From an uncultured Lentisphaeria bacterium (GTDB lineage: Bacteria; Verrucomicrobiota; Lentisphaeria; Victivallales; UBA1829): a DNA stretch of 64,000 nt. Under the pieces are notes generated by a model. It saw only the letters and a program-made list of their open reading frames with translations, ran no database searches and was not told where the DNA came from. Position 1 is the first letter of the stretch, and the number at the start of each line of letters is the position of its first letter. The stretch covers positions 16,348 to 80,347 of the forward strand of contig CAJKAR010000020.1 in the NCBI GenBank assembly GCA_905197955.1, read 5' to 3'. This document shows, piece after piece, positions 1 through 8,092 of the stretch. The position numbers were made by a program, and so were the translations under genes.

Positions 1-111
1 GCGCATCGACGGCAAGGGAGCTCCCGGCTTCCAATCGCCGGAAACAATCCGCTTCTCCAGTTCCACGGCAAGACGTTTCGTCGCCGGCATTCCTGTCTTT
101 CTTCGTCTCAT
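1..111 (-). CDS. GntR-family regulator, N-terminal fragment (cut by window edge)
   Basis: The first 37 codons of a minus-strand gene that runs off the left edge. The start ATG (109-111) follows a strong ribosome site, GGAAGGAG. The visible peptide contains LAVELEKRIVSGDWKPG followed by APLPSMR, which matches the start of the GntR winged-helix domain (helix, then G-x-x-x-P-G-x-x-L-P-S-x-R). Such proteins bind palindromic operators and sense sugars or acids through a C-terminal domain that is not visible here. It is divergent from the glycosidase gene at 324 and is its likely regulator. The subfamily (HutC, LacI-fused or other) cannot be told from 37 residues. Confidence 0.8.
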   Translation of the reverse strand, partial: MRRRKTGMPATKRLAVELEKRIVSGDWKPGAPLPSMR

Positions 112-180
112 ACGCCCTTCTCCTTCCGGAATCACCATAACACGCGATTCTGAAAATACAAGAAAAACAGGAATAAAAAA

Positions 181-200
181 TCAAACAGTATCAAACAGTA
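181..200. repeat. 10-bp tandem direct repeat between divergent genes
   Basis: TCAAACAGTA occurs twice in a row, upstream of both the GntR-type gene and the plus-strand promoter at 256. It may be a binding site for the divergent regulator, but two copies of an AT-rich decamer could also be chance. Confidence 0.35.
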
Positions 201-255
201 TTTCAAAATCAGTTGTTTCCCTGGAAAAAGCCTCCTCTCCTCCCGGAAAAGGGGA

Positions 256-284
256 TTGACAGAAAAAACAATTCTGTCTATAAT
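256..284 (+). promoter_or_regulatory. Consensus sigma-70 promoter with palindrome in its spacer
   Basis: TTGACA (256-261) and TATAAT (279-284) are both perfect consensus and are 17 bp apart. The spacer holds a perfect inverted repeat: GACAGAA (258-264) and TTCTGTC (272-278) around a 7-nt centre. Transcription should begin near 291, giving a short leader to the ATG at 324. A consensus promoter with an operator between its boxes implies tight repression, plausibly by the divergent GntR-type protein. Confidence 0.8.
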
Positions 285-323
285 TTAACCGAAAGCCAAT
301 TTTATAAATTAATGGGAGGATTC

Positions 324-3300
324 ATGAAAAAAAACGTCAACTTTCTGTTTCTGCTGGGCGCCTTCTGCTTCTGCGGAACGCTCCACTCCGGAGAAAGCAT
401 TCTGCACCAGGACCCACTAACCACACAAACGGAGTGGCGGGCGGAAAAGGGAATTTCGTTCGGATCCAACGGACTGCATATCATTGTAACACCGGAAAGT
501 GAACAGAGCAAGCTAGCCTCCAGAGCTATGGCCAACCGCGATCTGCTGGGGGATATGGCACAGACGCGCGATCGCGCGGTTCTGGCATCCAGAACATTCC
601 CGATTCTGGAAAAATACAAAAATTACATGCTGGAAATCTCGGTGGAAGCGAAAGCCTTTTCCGTCTCGGTCCCGAAAGTTCCGTGGGAGGGCGTGCGCTT
701 CGTCATGAACTACGACACCGAATGTCTCTGGTACAGCGAATGCTGCAACGGATACAGCGGCTCCTTTGACTGGAAGACCCTGAAATTCCGCACCCGCGTT
801 CCCATTGATCTGAAAAAAGCGACTCTTTCGCTCGGAATTATCGGGAACCGGGGGGAAATTCTCTTCCGCAATCTGAAGATTGCAGTGGTCGATGGCCCCC
901 TGCCCGCACCGACACCGAATGCGCCGCCTCCTGCGAACGGACACACCCTCGGACGTCTGCGCGGACTCAATACAGGAAGCGCGCTGATTTCCAAGGAACG
1001 CGTCGCACGCAAACACTTCGCCGAATGGAAAAACTGCAATCTGTACAAATTCACGGTCAACGCCCCCCGCGGGGACATCAGTGAAAAGGAGTTCGAAGAG
1101 TTCTGCGATCATTCCATCCGGCAGTTCGACCGCTTCCTCTATTTTCTGAAGAAACACAGCCGCGCACTTGGCGTTCTCCAGTTCTGCGGCTTCCGAGACA
1201 AAATCGGCAGAACCGAAACCCACGCCTCCGCGCTGGAGAAAAAAGCGCATGACCGCAACATTCAATTCTGGGATAAAGTCGCCGCCCACTTCAAAGGCGA
1301 AAAGGCCATCTGGGCATTCGAACTATACAACGAAATGGAAATCCGGATCGAACCGAAATTCGATTACAACGAGTTGATGGAAACGATTGCGAAGAGGATC
1401 AATCGAATCGACCCGGATCGCTGGATGATCGTTCAGCAGGAAGCATGGTGGGGACAGCGCGCCATGGATCGTCTCCGTCCGATCCATGCAAAAAATATCA
1501 TTTACGGGATTCATCACTACACGCCGTTTCCGTTCAGCCATCAGCGGCTCGGATCTCAGAAAAAAGTGGTTACCTACCCTTCCGTCATCGAGGGCCTGAA
1601 GTGGGACAAGGAGATGATCCGCCGCGATCTTGCCCCTGCGCGTCACTTTCAGCAGGCATACAATGTGCCGATTTTCGTCTCTGAATTCTGCTGCGTGAGC
1701 TGGGCGGAGGACGGCGGCCGCTGGACCCGAGACTGCATCGAACTCTTCGAAGAGTACGGATGGGACTGGATGTGGCACTGCATCGCTGAATTCCAGCCGT
1801 GGGATCCGCACAAGGATGCAAATCTGAAGACCGTTGCGGAAACAGGTCGTTCGAAAGCCCTTAACGACTATTTTGCAAAAAATAAATTCCCGCCGAAATT
1901 TGAAGCGGTCCGCCCTCCTCAGGAAAAGTATGGCCGAATCCTCTGTGACAAACCGGAAATCCAGGCGTTGAACAACTATAAGGAATGGCGCTCCATCCCC
2001 CTCTTCTCGGGAGGATTCCGAAACAATGGACAGATTACACTCAAAATGCGGATTCTGCGTTCCAACAAAGGGTTCGGCTCCATCCGTTTGACCGGAGAAA
2101 ACGATTCCTGTGCGGTTCTGATCCGTCCGCGCGGAGTATCCTACCTGATGAACGGCAAACAGGAAGTCGGATTTCAAAATGGAGGCGTTGCAGTCCCGGA
2201 ACGGAACTGGGCGCAATACGATCTTATCTTCGCGAACGGAAAACTGAAGGTTGCGGTCAACGGCATCCCCTGCGGAGAAATCCCGTTCGTCCCGGAAGAA
2301 ATCACTTCGATCAGCGTCTCGGGCGCATCAACCGATCTGGAAATCAAGGATGTGATTGTCCACAATCTCGGCAAGGAGGCCGGATCATTCGCTCCGGCGG
2401 AACCGATCGCCCAGACGGGAAAGGACATCCTGCTCTATGAAACTCCCGGTCAGCAGATTTTCTCCCTGAAAAATCTCAACGCATGGAAGAGCATCCCCAT
2501 TTTCCAGGGAGAGACCGGAGAAGCGCTCACGCTCACGCTTGAATGCCGACTCCTGAATGAGAAAAAAGGATTTGCAATTGTGGATTTCTTCGGAACAAAT
2601 GGAAACTTCAAACTGGTGCGCCGTCCGAACACGGTAAATTTCACCTGTACACAGAAATCTCCCGCGCTCAACCGTCCGGAAACCGGTTTTCCCAAAGCAA
2701 ATCACAAAACAAAAACGGGCGAATGGGAGACGCTGGAATTTTCACTGACGGAAAACGAACTCTCGCTTCTGATCAACGGCAAGGAATGCGGCAGCATTGA
2801 TTTTCTTCCCGGCAGAATTTCAAAAATCACCCTCTCTGCCGCCTATGCGGACTGCGAGTACCGAAACATCAGACTCCGATACAGCAATCCCGAAAAAGTT
2901 CTGCGGGACTTCCAGACCGCAGCCAAAGACAACACAAACCTTTATCACGATGCGTCAGGAGAGGTTCACAAACTCGAAAACAGAAATGCCTGGAATTCAA
3001 TTCCCGTCTTCAAGGGCGAACTGGAAAACGCCTTCCGTCTCCGCTTCGAATACCGTATTCTTTCTGAAAAAAAAGGATTTGCACAGGTGAATCTGATCGG
3101 AGAAAAAGGAAAGCTTCTCACGATATTCCGTCCGAACAGTGTTTCCAGCGCCGTATTCCTGAAAGAAAAATCGGCATCCCGGAATGAAACGGTCCTCCCA
3201 TCCGGAAGCATTCCGTTTGTCGCCGGACAGTGGCAGAGCGTGGAAATCATCCGTAAGGGAAACCGTCTCTCCGTTCTCTGCAATGGTAGAAATGCGGGGG

Positions 3301-3398
3301 ACCTTGACTTCAACATCGGAAAAATTCAGAACTTAACAATCTCCGCGACTTCTGCGGACTGCGAAATCCGCAGCATTCTTCTAAACCGTTTACCATAA
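324..3398 (+). CDS. Secreted GH5-like glycoside hydrolase with three C-terminal repeats
   Basis: 1024 aa. The start at 324 is chosen because it follows GGGAGGA and begins a signal peptide (MKKN then a hydrophobic stretch to about residue 22). An N-terminal beta-rich segment is followed by a TIM-barrel domain (about 235-540) with the clan-A signatures ELYNE (acid/base Glu337) and FVSEF (nucleophile Glu454). The C-terminal half is three copies of a module of about 168 residues beginning near 550, 717 and 886, each opening with N-x-W-x-S-I-P-x-F and later K-G-F; they look like beta-sandwich carbohydrate-binding modules. It is expected to hydrolyse a beta-linked polysaccharide outside the cytoplasm. 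The pseudopilin gene follows after 12 nt, so the two are probably co-transcribed. The GH5 subfamily and substrate are not determined. Confidence 0.75.
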   Translation: MKKNVNFLFLLGAFCFCGTLHSGESILHQDPLTTQTEWRAEKGISFGSNGLHIIVTPESEQSKLASRAMANRDLLGDMAQTRDRAVLASRTFPILEKYKNYMLEISVEAKAFSVSVPKVPWEGVRFVMNYDTECLWYSECCNGYSGSFDWKTLKFRTRVPIDLKKATLSLGIIGNRGEILFRNLKIAVVDGPLPAPTPNAPPPANGHTLGRLRGLNTGSALISKERVARKHFAEWKNCNLYKFTVNAPRGDISEKEFEEFCDHSIRQFDRFLYFLKKHSRALGVLQFCGFRDKIGRTETHASALEKKAHDRNIQFWDKVAAHFKGEKAIWAFELYNEMEIRIEPKFDYNELMETIAKRINRIDPDRWMIVQQEAWWGQRAMDRLRPIHAKNIIYGIHHYTPFPFSHQRLGSQKKVVTYPSVIEGLKWDKEMIRRDLAPARHFQQAYNVPIFVSEFCCVSWAEDGGRWTRDCIELFEEYGWDWMWHCIAEFQPWDPHKDANLKTVAETGRSKALNDYFAKNKFPPKFEAVRPPQEKYGRILCDKPEIQALNNYKEWRSIPLFSGGFRNNGQITLKMRILRSNKGFGSIRLTGENDSCAVLIRPRGVSYLMNGKQEVGFQNGGVAVPERNWAQYDLIFANGKLKVAVNGIPCGEIPFVPEEITSISVSGASTDLEIKDVIVHNLGKEAGSFAPAEPIAQTGKDILLYETPGQQIFSLKNLNAWKSIPIFQGETGEALTLTLECRLLNEKKGFAIVDFFGTNGNFKLVRRPNTVNFTCTQKSPALNRPETGFPKANHKTKTGEWETLEFSLTENELSLLINGKECGSIDFLPGRISKITLSAAYADCEYRNIRLRYSNPEKVLRDFQTAAKDNTNLYHDASGEVHKLENRNAWNSIPVFKGELENAFRLRFEYRILSEKKGFAQVNLIGEKGKLLTIFRPNSVSSAVFLKEKSASRNETVLPSGSIPFVAGQWQSVEIIRKGNRLSVLCNGRNAGDLDFNIGKIQNLTISATSADCEIRSILLNRLP

Positions 3399-3410
3399 AG
3401 GAGTTTTATT

Positions 3411-4175
3411 ATGAAGCACATCATTTTTCCCTTGTGGTTTCCACATTTCTCCCGGCGCTCAGGAATTTCCCTGAAACACAAGTCCTTCACGCTTATAGAG
3501 CTTCTGGTAACCATTGCGATCATCGCCATTCTGGCTGCTCTTCTTCTGCCGGCATTGCATAAAGTCCGGGGCAAGGGAAGACAGGCAAGCTGCATCTCCG
3601 CCCAGAAACAGTTTATAATCGCCTATCTGCAATACTCTCTGGACAACGACGATTTTGTCTGCTCTGTAGTCGACAACGGTTCGAAGCCGGAAACCTACTG
3701 GTTTTACAAGCTGCTGTCTTATACCTCTTCCACAACAAACACCAAGCTGCATTGTCCATCCGTGAAAAACTGGAGCTTCTGGGAAGGGAAACTGGGAATC
3801 GCGTTGTACGACTCGCTACAGCCCTCTTATAACAACAACTATATTCCGGTCAAAACCAACATGATCCGGCAGGCAAGCCAGCTTCTGACCTTCGGGGACA
3901 ATGACCGGGGAACGGAAATCAGCACGGCATATCCCGGCTACTGCTTCTCCGTCTGGGGAAAAGTCGACGGCAACATCTCCTCGCTGACACTCTCCAGCAA
4001 AAACCACGATGGATTCATCAACTGCGCCCTGTTTGACGGACACGTTGCCTCCTACCGGAAAAGCGATCTGTACGTCATCAGCTGGGGAGTGGATTCTCCC
4101 CAGCGCAAATTCTGGTTTCCTCTTCAGGAATACTGCTGGTCAGGAGGAAGCAAAGGTTTGAAATACAAGCCCTGA
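3411..4175 (+). CDS. Pseudopilin-like protein, H-x9-DG type (cassette A)
   Basis: 254 aa, preceded by AAAGGAG. The charged leader of about 26 residues ends in KHKS, then the class-III signal core FTLIELLVTIAIIAIL with Glu at position 5. The residue before the cleavage site is Ser instead of the usual Gly. The C-terminal part has H-DGFINCALF-DGHV, the H-x9-DG signature of pseudopilin-like proteins common in Lentisphaerota and Planctomycetota. It should be a single-pass membrane protein with a periplasmic or surface globular domain. It lies directly behind the GH5-like gene, unlike the other cassettes where the pseudopilin comes first. The molecular role is unknown; assembly with a type II secretion-like machine is inference. 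Confidence 0.85.
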   Translation: MKHIIFPLWFPHFSRRSGISLKHKSFTLIELLVTIAIIAILAALLLPALHKVRGKGRQASCISAQKQFIIAYLQYSLDNDDFVCSVVDNGSKPETYWFYKLLSYTSSTTNTKLHCPSVKNWSFWEGKLGIALYDSLQPSYNNNYIPVKTNMIRQASQLLTFGDNDRGTEISTAYPGYCFSVWGKVDGNISSLTLSSKNHDGFINCALFDGHVASYRKSDLYVISWGVDSPQRKFWFPLQEYCWSGGSKGLKYKP

Positions 4176-4233
4176 TCGTATCATACCGCGTCTTTTCCGA
4201 TGAACCTCGAAAAAAAACAATCGGAAGAAGAGT

Positions 4234-5148
4234 TCAAAGAGAACGAAGTTTCTTACGGAATTCCCGGGGGGAACACCCGTGAAAACGATGGAATTCCGAG
4301 GAAAAGTGCAATGGATTGCGGTATCCCGCCATTTCCGCGATTTCCTTGATTGTCCAGTCGTCCGCCTGAAGAAGATATGCCGCCCGGCGAAGACGGAGAC
4401 GAAGAAGATACTGATACGGCGTCATATGCACAGCGGCACGAAACCGTTTATTCAATGTCGGCAAACTCATCCCCCATTCGGATGCCAGATGCCGGATGTT
4501 CAACGGCTCCGAACAATGTGTTTCGAAAAATTCCAGAATCTTTGCGATCTCAGCTGGAACCGGTCCCGTTTTTGAAACATTGGAAAGCATCTGGAGCAAG
4601 CCAAACGTATAAGTTGCGTTCCATTCGCAGGAGACATGGCTGACTGCATTCTGAAGCGTGCCGCGAATCAGATCGAACAGTTCATCCAGCCGTTTCGAAT
4701 CGGGAAGCTGAATCACATCCACATGATCCAGCTGAAAGAGTTTCAGAAGATCCGGAAGCATCCATCCGGATAGAATCATACCCATTTTCCGGCATTTCTT
4801 TTCCGACAGGAACATCAAATCATGATCCATTCCGCGATGCAGCAGGAAAAGATCCCCCGCCTCCCCTAGATATCCACGATCGCCGTTGCGGATATAAAAT
4901 TCTCCGGAATAGATGTATTCCAGAGAAAGAAAATTCTGTTTCACGCGGCGCTGAAGATAAAAATCTTTGATTTCCGAACGAATCAAATAATCACAATAAA
5001 GAGCTTGGGATTCCAGTTGCACACACCTCTGAACAGAAAGATTCGAATCGGGAATTGCCCCCGACCGATATACAGAGGACTCCCCTGAATGATACAGAAG
5101 CGGAGCTTTCTGGCGGAGAAAAATGGAAAGATGATCCAAAATCTGCAT
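4234..5148 (-). CDS. AraC-family transcription regulator (cassette B)
   Basis: 304 aa. The N-terminal half resembles a cupin-type ligand domain (segment EFYIRNGDRGYLGEAGDLF, about 90-110). The C-terminal 100 residues form the paired helix-turn-helix: LNIRHLASEWGMSLPTLNKR, then IKEIAEMAGYRNPLHFSSEF and the ending SPREFRKKL. It is divergent from the pseudopilin/enzyme genes at 5276-7624 and should activate them when its sugar ligand is present. The intergenic region holds two direct repeats 20 bp apart, identical in layout to those of the second AraC gene at 50469. The start follows a weak AGGA box. Confidence 0.9.
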   Translation of the reverse strand: MQILDHLSIFLRQKAPLLYHSGESSVYRSGAIPDSNLSVQRCVQLESQALYCDYLIRSEIKDFYLQRRVKQNFLSLEYIYSGEFYIRNGDRGYLGEAGDLFLLHRGMDHDLMFLSEKKCRKMGMILSGWMLPDLLKLFQLDHVDVIQLPDSKRLDELFDLIRGTLQNAVSHVSCEWNATYTFGLLQMLSNVSKTGPVPAEIAKILEFFETHCSEPLNIRHLASEWGMSLPTLNKRFRAAVHMTPYQYLLRLRLRRAAYLLQADDWTIKEIAEMAGYRNPLHFSSEFHRFHGCSPREFRKKLRSL

Positions 5149-5151
5149 TTT

Positions 5152-5231
5152 ATTTTTCCTGATATATTTTTATTTTTCTTAATATAAAAGTATACTTTAT
5201 CTTATATTTTTCAAGAAAAATGTGTTATAAT
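5152..5231 (+). promoter_or_regulatory. AraC-type control region with paired direct repeats and -10 box
   Basis: ATTTTTCCTGA (5152-5162) and ATTTTTCTTAA (5172-5182) start 20 bp apart, two helical turns, as AraC half-sites usually do. TTTTTCAAG (5207-5215) and a perfect TATAAT (5226-5231) follow. The distance from the second repeat to TATAAT is 54 bp, the same as in the region at 51394-51473. No good -35 box is present, which fits an activator-dependent promoter reading to the right. The first repeat lies 4 bp outside the AraC start codon, so autoregulation is likely. Confidence 0.7.
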
Positions 5232-5275
5232 TTTAAACTGTCGGCATACCAGAACAACCATGGAAAGGCTTCTTC

Positions 5276-5526
5276 ATGCAGCAACAGACTTTGACATTCC
5301 TCGCACTCTTCGTTCTTCTCTCCATACTCTGTGCAGACAACGGAAAACTAATCTTCTCGTTCGACGGGGAAAACGGGGAAAGACCTTCGCAATTCACAAA
5401 GAACAACGCTGGATCACTGGAGGCAATGATGGTCGGAACCGTGGGATTGTTAAAACCGATGACCATGCAAATGGAGGGAATGCACTCAAGATTACCAAAA
5501 AACGCGGAGTATCCAAATTCAACTGA
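5276..5526 (+). pseudogene. Remnant of a secreted LamG-like protein, frameshifted and truncated
   Basis: An ATG at 5276 follows GGAAAGG and encodes a clear signal peptide (MQQQTLTFLALFVLLS) and then GKLIFSFDGENGE, typical of the start of a concanavalin/LamG-type secreted protein. Near 5440 the sensible reading moves to another frame, which continues VKTDDHANGGNALKITKKR and stops at 5524-5526. Joined across the shift, the two parts make one coherent domain start, but the rest of the domain is missing. The most economical view is a decayed first gene of cassette B. A short functional peptide, or a sequencing indel plus a genuinely short gene, is less likely. Confidence 0.5.
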
Positions 5527-5697
5527 TTGTGCGTCTAATTGATAATATTCTTCTTGGCTGGATCTCAAAATCAACAATACGGCAAGGGAAGATAGATACT
5601 CTCATACGAAATCTGGTCCAGAATGACAACCACCGCTTCTGTTGTCACCACTACGGGCTCTGGCATCCGGAACAAAAAACAGGAAAGGAGAATCCCA

Positions 5698-6390
5698 ATG
5701 AAAACTCGATTCACTCTTATTGAACTTTTGATTACAATTGCCATTATTGCCATATTGACTGCAATTCTTCTTCCATCCCTGAATTCCGCTAGAGCAACGG
5801 CTGTGTCCGCCTCATGCCGCAACAATCTGAAACAAGTCGGGCTGCTATATTTTTCCTATGCAAACGACAGCAACGGAATCTTTCCAATTTCAAAATGTTC
5901 CTATAATGACATTCAATGGATTGTCCAATACTTTCCTCAAGATAAAATCCCGAAGTATGCATCCTGCCCGGCAGTCGACCAGCCTAATAAAACCAAAGGA
6001 CATACCTATGGTTCTCTTGGCATGATCAGACTGGGAGATCCGTACAATACCTTCTATGGCTCTCCTTGGGGAAAATTCGAATTCGAAGAAGGCAGTTCCA
6101 TGAAGTGGTTCGATATGAAACGCTTGAAGCATGCATCGACTTGCTGGCTTCTCACCGATTCCATTTATTTCTCCGGCACTCAGGAAGGGTGCGAAGCATA
6201 TAATCCATCCTACACATCAAATGCCGGTTTCCATTTCCGTCATAAAGAATCGCTTAATGGGTTGTTTGCTGACGGACATATCGAAACAGGACGGAATGAA
6301 AAGGTGAAATTCGGCTGGCTGAGACTCAATACATTGCTTCCAACTGTCAGCATGCAATTCCGCAGAGAAAACTATAAATATACATATTAA
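5698..6390 (+). CDS. Pseudopilin-like protein, H-x9-DG type (cassette B)
   Basis: 230 aa. The start at 5698 is chosen because it follows AGGAAAGGAG and leaves the minimal leader MKTR before FTLIELLITIAIIAIL. Arg occupies the -1 position normally held by Gly; Glu5 is present. The C-terminus has H-KESLNGLFA-DGH, a clean H-x9-DG motif. It lies between the LamG remnant and the enzyme gene at 6404 (13-nt gap) and is probably transcribed from the AraC-controlled promoter at 5226. Its leader is far shorter than those of the other four copies. Confidence 0.88.
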   Translation: MKTRFTLIELLITIAIIAILTAILLPSLNSARATAVSASCRNNLKQVGLLYFSYANDSNGIFPISKCSYNDIQWIVQYFPQDKIPKYASCPAVDQPNKTKGHTYGSLGMIRLGDPYNTFYGSPWGKFEFEEGSSMKWFDMKRLKHASTCWLLTDSIYFSGTQEGCEAYNPSYTSNAGFHFRHKESLNGLFADGHIETGRNEKVKFGWLRLNTLLPTVSMQFRRENYKYTY

Positions 6391-6403
6391 AAGGATCCCG
6401 TTC

Positions 6404-7624
6404 ATGCAGAAACTCGCTCTTATCACTCTTCTGTTATTCTCATATTCAACTCTTATTCCGCTTTCAGGCGGGGAAAACACAAAACTGGAAAAACAGATCA
6501 ACCGTATCTGGAACTCTTCCACTACATCCTTCCGCTCCTCCAGAACCGGACTTTTTTATGGAAAAGCTCTTAATAAACTTCCGGGAGTGGACTGCTATCC
6601 AACTAGAGAACAGTATCTGAGAGGAAAATATAGAACCGAACCTTATCAAAAGGGAGGTAAAAACACCGTCGGCTATAATCTCCACGGCGGAGGAAGCGGA
6701 ACAGAAGACTGCTCTCTTTTTACCGGAACTCTTCTTGCCGCTATCTGCGACAAGTTTATCGCAACAAAAGATCCCATCTGTCGGGATCAGGCAAACATGG
6801 CCTATCGAGGACTCTACTCCGCAGCAACCGCACATGGAGAACCTGGCTTTATTGCCAGAGGAGTCTGCCACGAGGATGGAAAAAGCATCTTTGCGGGTAC
6901 ATCTCGTGATCAATATACAAACGCCATTTACGGCTTGTGGCGTTACTTCCATACGCCTCTTTCCTCCAAAGAAAGAAAAAAAGAAATCCGCAAAATTCTG
7001 ATCGCAGTTGCAGATAAAATGATTCGAGAAATCACTCCGGAAAACAATTACTCCTTCCGTTTCGCTTACGGAATTCCAGACGACCGGGGCGTTGCGAAAA
7101 TGTATTCTCCGACCCCATCCTATATCACCTTGCGCCTTGCCATGATCTATGCTGCAGCATGGGATGTCTCCCGAGAAAAAAAATATTACGACCTCTTTCT
7201 GAAATACATCGACAACGGGATTGAAGGAACAGAAATATGGATTGAAGAAATCCGATGTAAAATATTCCATTCCCAGCCTTATGTAATTCTCCAGCAAGGC
7301 TATGCTTTGGAAATCGTATGGAGTACGGCACAATCCCCGGAACTCAAACACAGAATTCTGCAGGTATTTGAAACTGTTAATCGGACAGTGGACGAGTCGC
7401 CGTTTTATGCAAAGGTTCGGTTCCGCAGTCTGGGAGAAATCATCGGAGGAGAGCTGAGAATGCCTGGTTGGAAACTTTCAGACAGACTCCAGAAGCATTT
7501 GCACAGGGATATCATGCGTCTTGGAGCGAAAGGCTGGCCGGGAGCAAACTATACACTGATCGGAGCCTATTGGGCTGCCCGCGCCAAAGGATTCTTAACT
7601 CCGGAATTGGAAATCCAGAAATAA
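6404..7624 (+). CDS. Secreted protein, probable (alpha/alpha)6-barrel glycan enzyme
   Basis: 406 aa with an N-terminal signal peptide (MQKLALITLLLFSYSTLIPLS). An AAAGGA box overlaps the stop of the preceding pseudopilin gene. The body is rich in helix-forming segments with GxG and aromatic turns (NLHGGGSGTEDCSLFTG, then HEDGKSIFAGTSRDQYT), the pattern of six-hairpin glycosidases and related lyases. I do not recognise the exact family. Its place after an AraC regulator and a pseudopilin indicates a role in extracellular glycan breakdown. The candidate acids are the Glu-Asp after GSGT and the Asp in SRDQ; this is a guess from position. A family profile search would settle the class. Confidence 0.55.
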   Translation: MQKLALITLLLFSYSTLIPLSGGENTKLEKQINRIWNSSTTSFRSSRTGLFYGKALNKLPGVDCYPTREQYLRGKYRTEPYQKGGKNTVGYNLHGGGSGTEDCSLFTGTLLAAICDKFIATKDPICRDQANMAYRGLYSAATAHGEPGFIARGVCHEDGKSIFAGTSRDQYTNAIYGLWRYFHTPLSSKERKKEIRKILIAVADKMIREITPENNYSFRFAYGIPDDRGVAKMYSPTPSYITLRLAMIYAAAWDVSREKKYYDLFLKYIDNGIEGTEIWIEEIRCKIFHSQPYVILQQGYALEIVWSTAQSPELKHRILQVFETVNRTVDESPFYAKVRFRSLGEIIGGELRMPGWKLSDRLQKHLHRDIMRLGAKGWPGANYTLIGAYWAARAKGFLTPELEIQK

Positions 7625-7680
7625 TTCCAACCTCTTCAGAAAAAGAATTTCCAAAACGCCAGAGGAGCTTTTTAAGACAG

Positions 7681-7717
7681 AAAAAACGCTGCAGCTCCTT
7701 TTCGGGAAACCGCAGTG
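7681..7717 (-). terminator. Intrinsic terminator, distal copy, for the adk-map-infA unit
   Basis: On the minus strand a stem (CACTGCGG pairing with CTGCAGCG, one mismatch) encloses TTTCCCGAAAAGGAG and is followed by six T residues (7686-7681). It is the second of two tandem copies downstream of infA. Confidence 0.65.
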
Positions 7718-7780
7718 TCAAATTTCTCTATACCCGGAGGACTGGAAAACAATTCAGATGACAGGGGACATTTAAAACAG

Positions 7781-7816
7781 AAAAACGCTGCGGCTCCTTT
7801 TCGGGAAACCGCAGTG
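7781..7816 (-). terminator. Intrinsic terminator, proximal copy, for the adk-map-infA unit
   Basis: On the minus strand CACTGCGG (7816-7809) pairs with CCGCAGCG (7793-7786) with one G-T wobble, and the T-run follows at 7785-7781. It lies 58 nt after the infA stop. Confidence 0.8.
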
Positions 7817-7873
7817 TCGAATTTCTCTAACCCCGGAGGACTGGAAAAACAAAACTGTTTTCCGGCACTCGGA

Positions 7874-8092
7874 TTATTTCTGTCGGAAAACGATTCTGCC
7901 CTTTGTCAGATCATAGGAAGACATCTCGATCGTGACCGTATCGCCAGGAAGAATACGAATAAAATTCAAACGCATCTTTCCACTGATGTGCGCAAGCACA
8001 CAATGCTTGTTTGGCAGCTCCACTTTAAACATCGTGTTGGGCAGCAGTTCCTTCACAATCCCGTCAACTTTTATGACGTCATCTTTAGGCAC
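7874..8092 (-). CDS. infA: Translation initiation factor IF-1
   Basis: 72 aa, the usual IF-1 length. It is a single OB-fold: MPKDDVIKVDGIVKELLPN, then ISGKMRLNFIRILPGD and YDLTKGRIVFR. It binds the ribosomal A site with IF-2 and IF-3 at initiation. The start is GTG, inside the last codons of map, so the two genes overlap by 8 nt and are translationally coupled. It ends the adk-map-infA unit; two tandem terminators follow. Confidence 0.97.
   Translation of the reverse strand: MPKDDVIKVDGIVKELLPNTMFKVELPNKHCVLAHISGKMRLNFIRILPGDTVTIEMSSYDLTKGRIVFRQK

Larger units (their letters stand above)
7677..7853. repeat. Duplicated ~76-bp unit carrying a terminator
   Basis: Copy 1 (about 7677-7752) and copy 2 (about 7777-7853) are nearly identical, from ACAGAAAAA through CGCTGC(A/G)GCTCC to CCCGGAGGACTGGAAAA. 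A 24-bp segment separates them. Each copy holds a hairpin. The block fills the gap between the plus-strand enzyme gene and minus-strand infA. Confidence 0.85.

Noticed and set aside
4192..4230. Inverted repeat TTCCGAT/ATCGGAA between pilin and AraC genes as terminator
   Set aside because: The loop is about 18 nt, the stem only 7 bp and no T-run follows on the plus strand.
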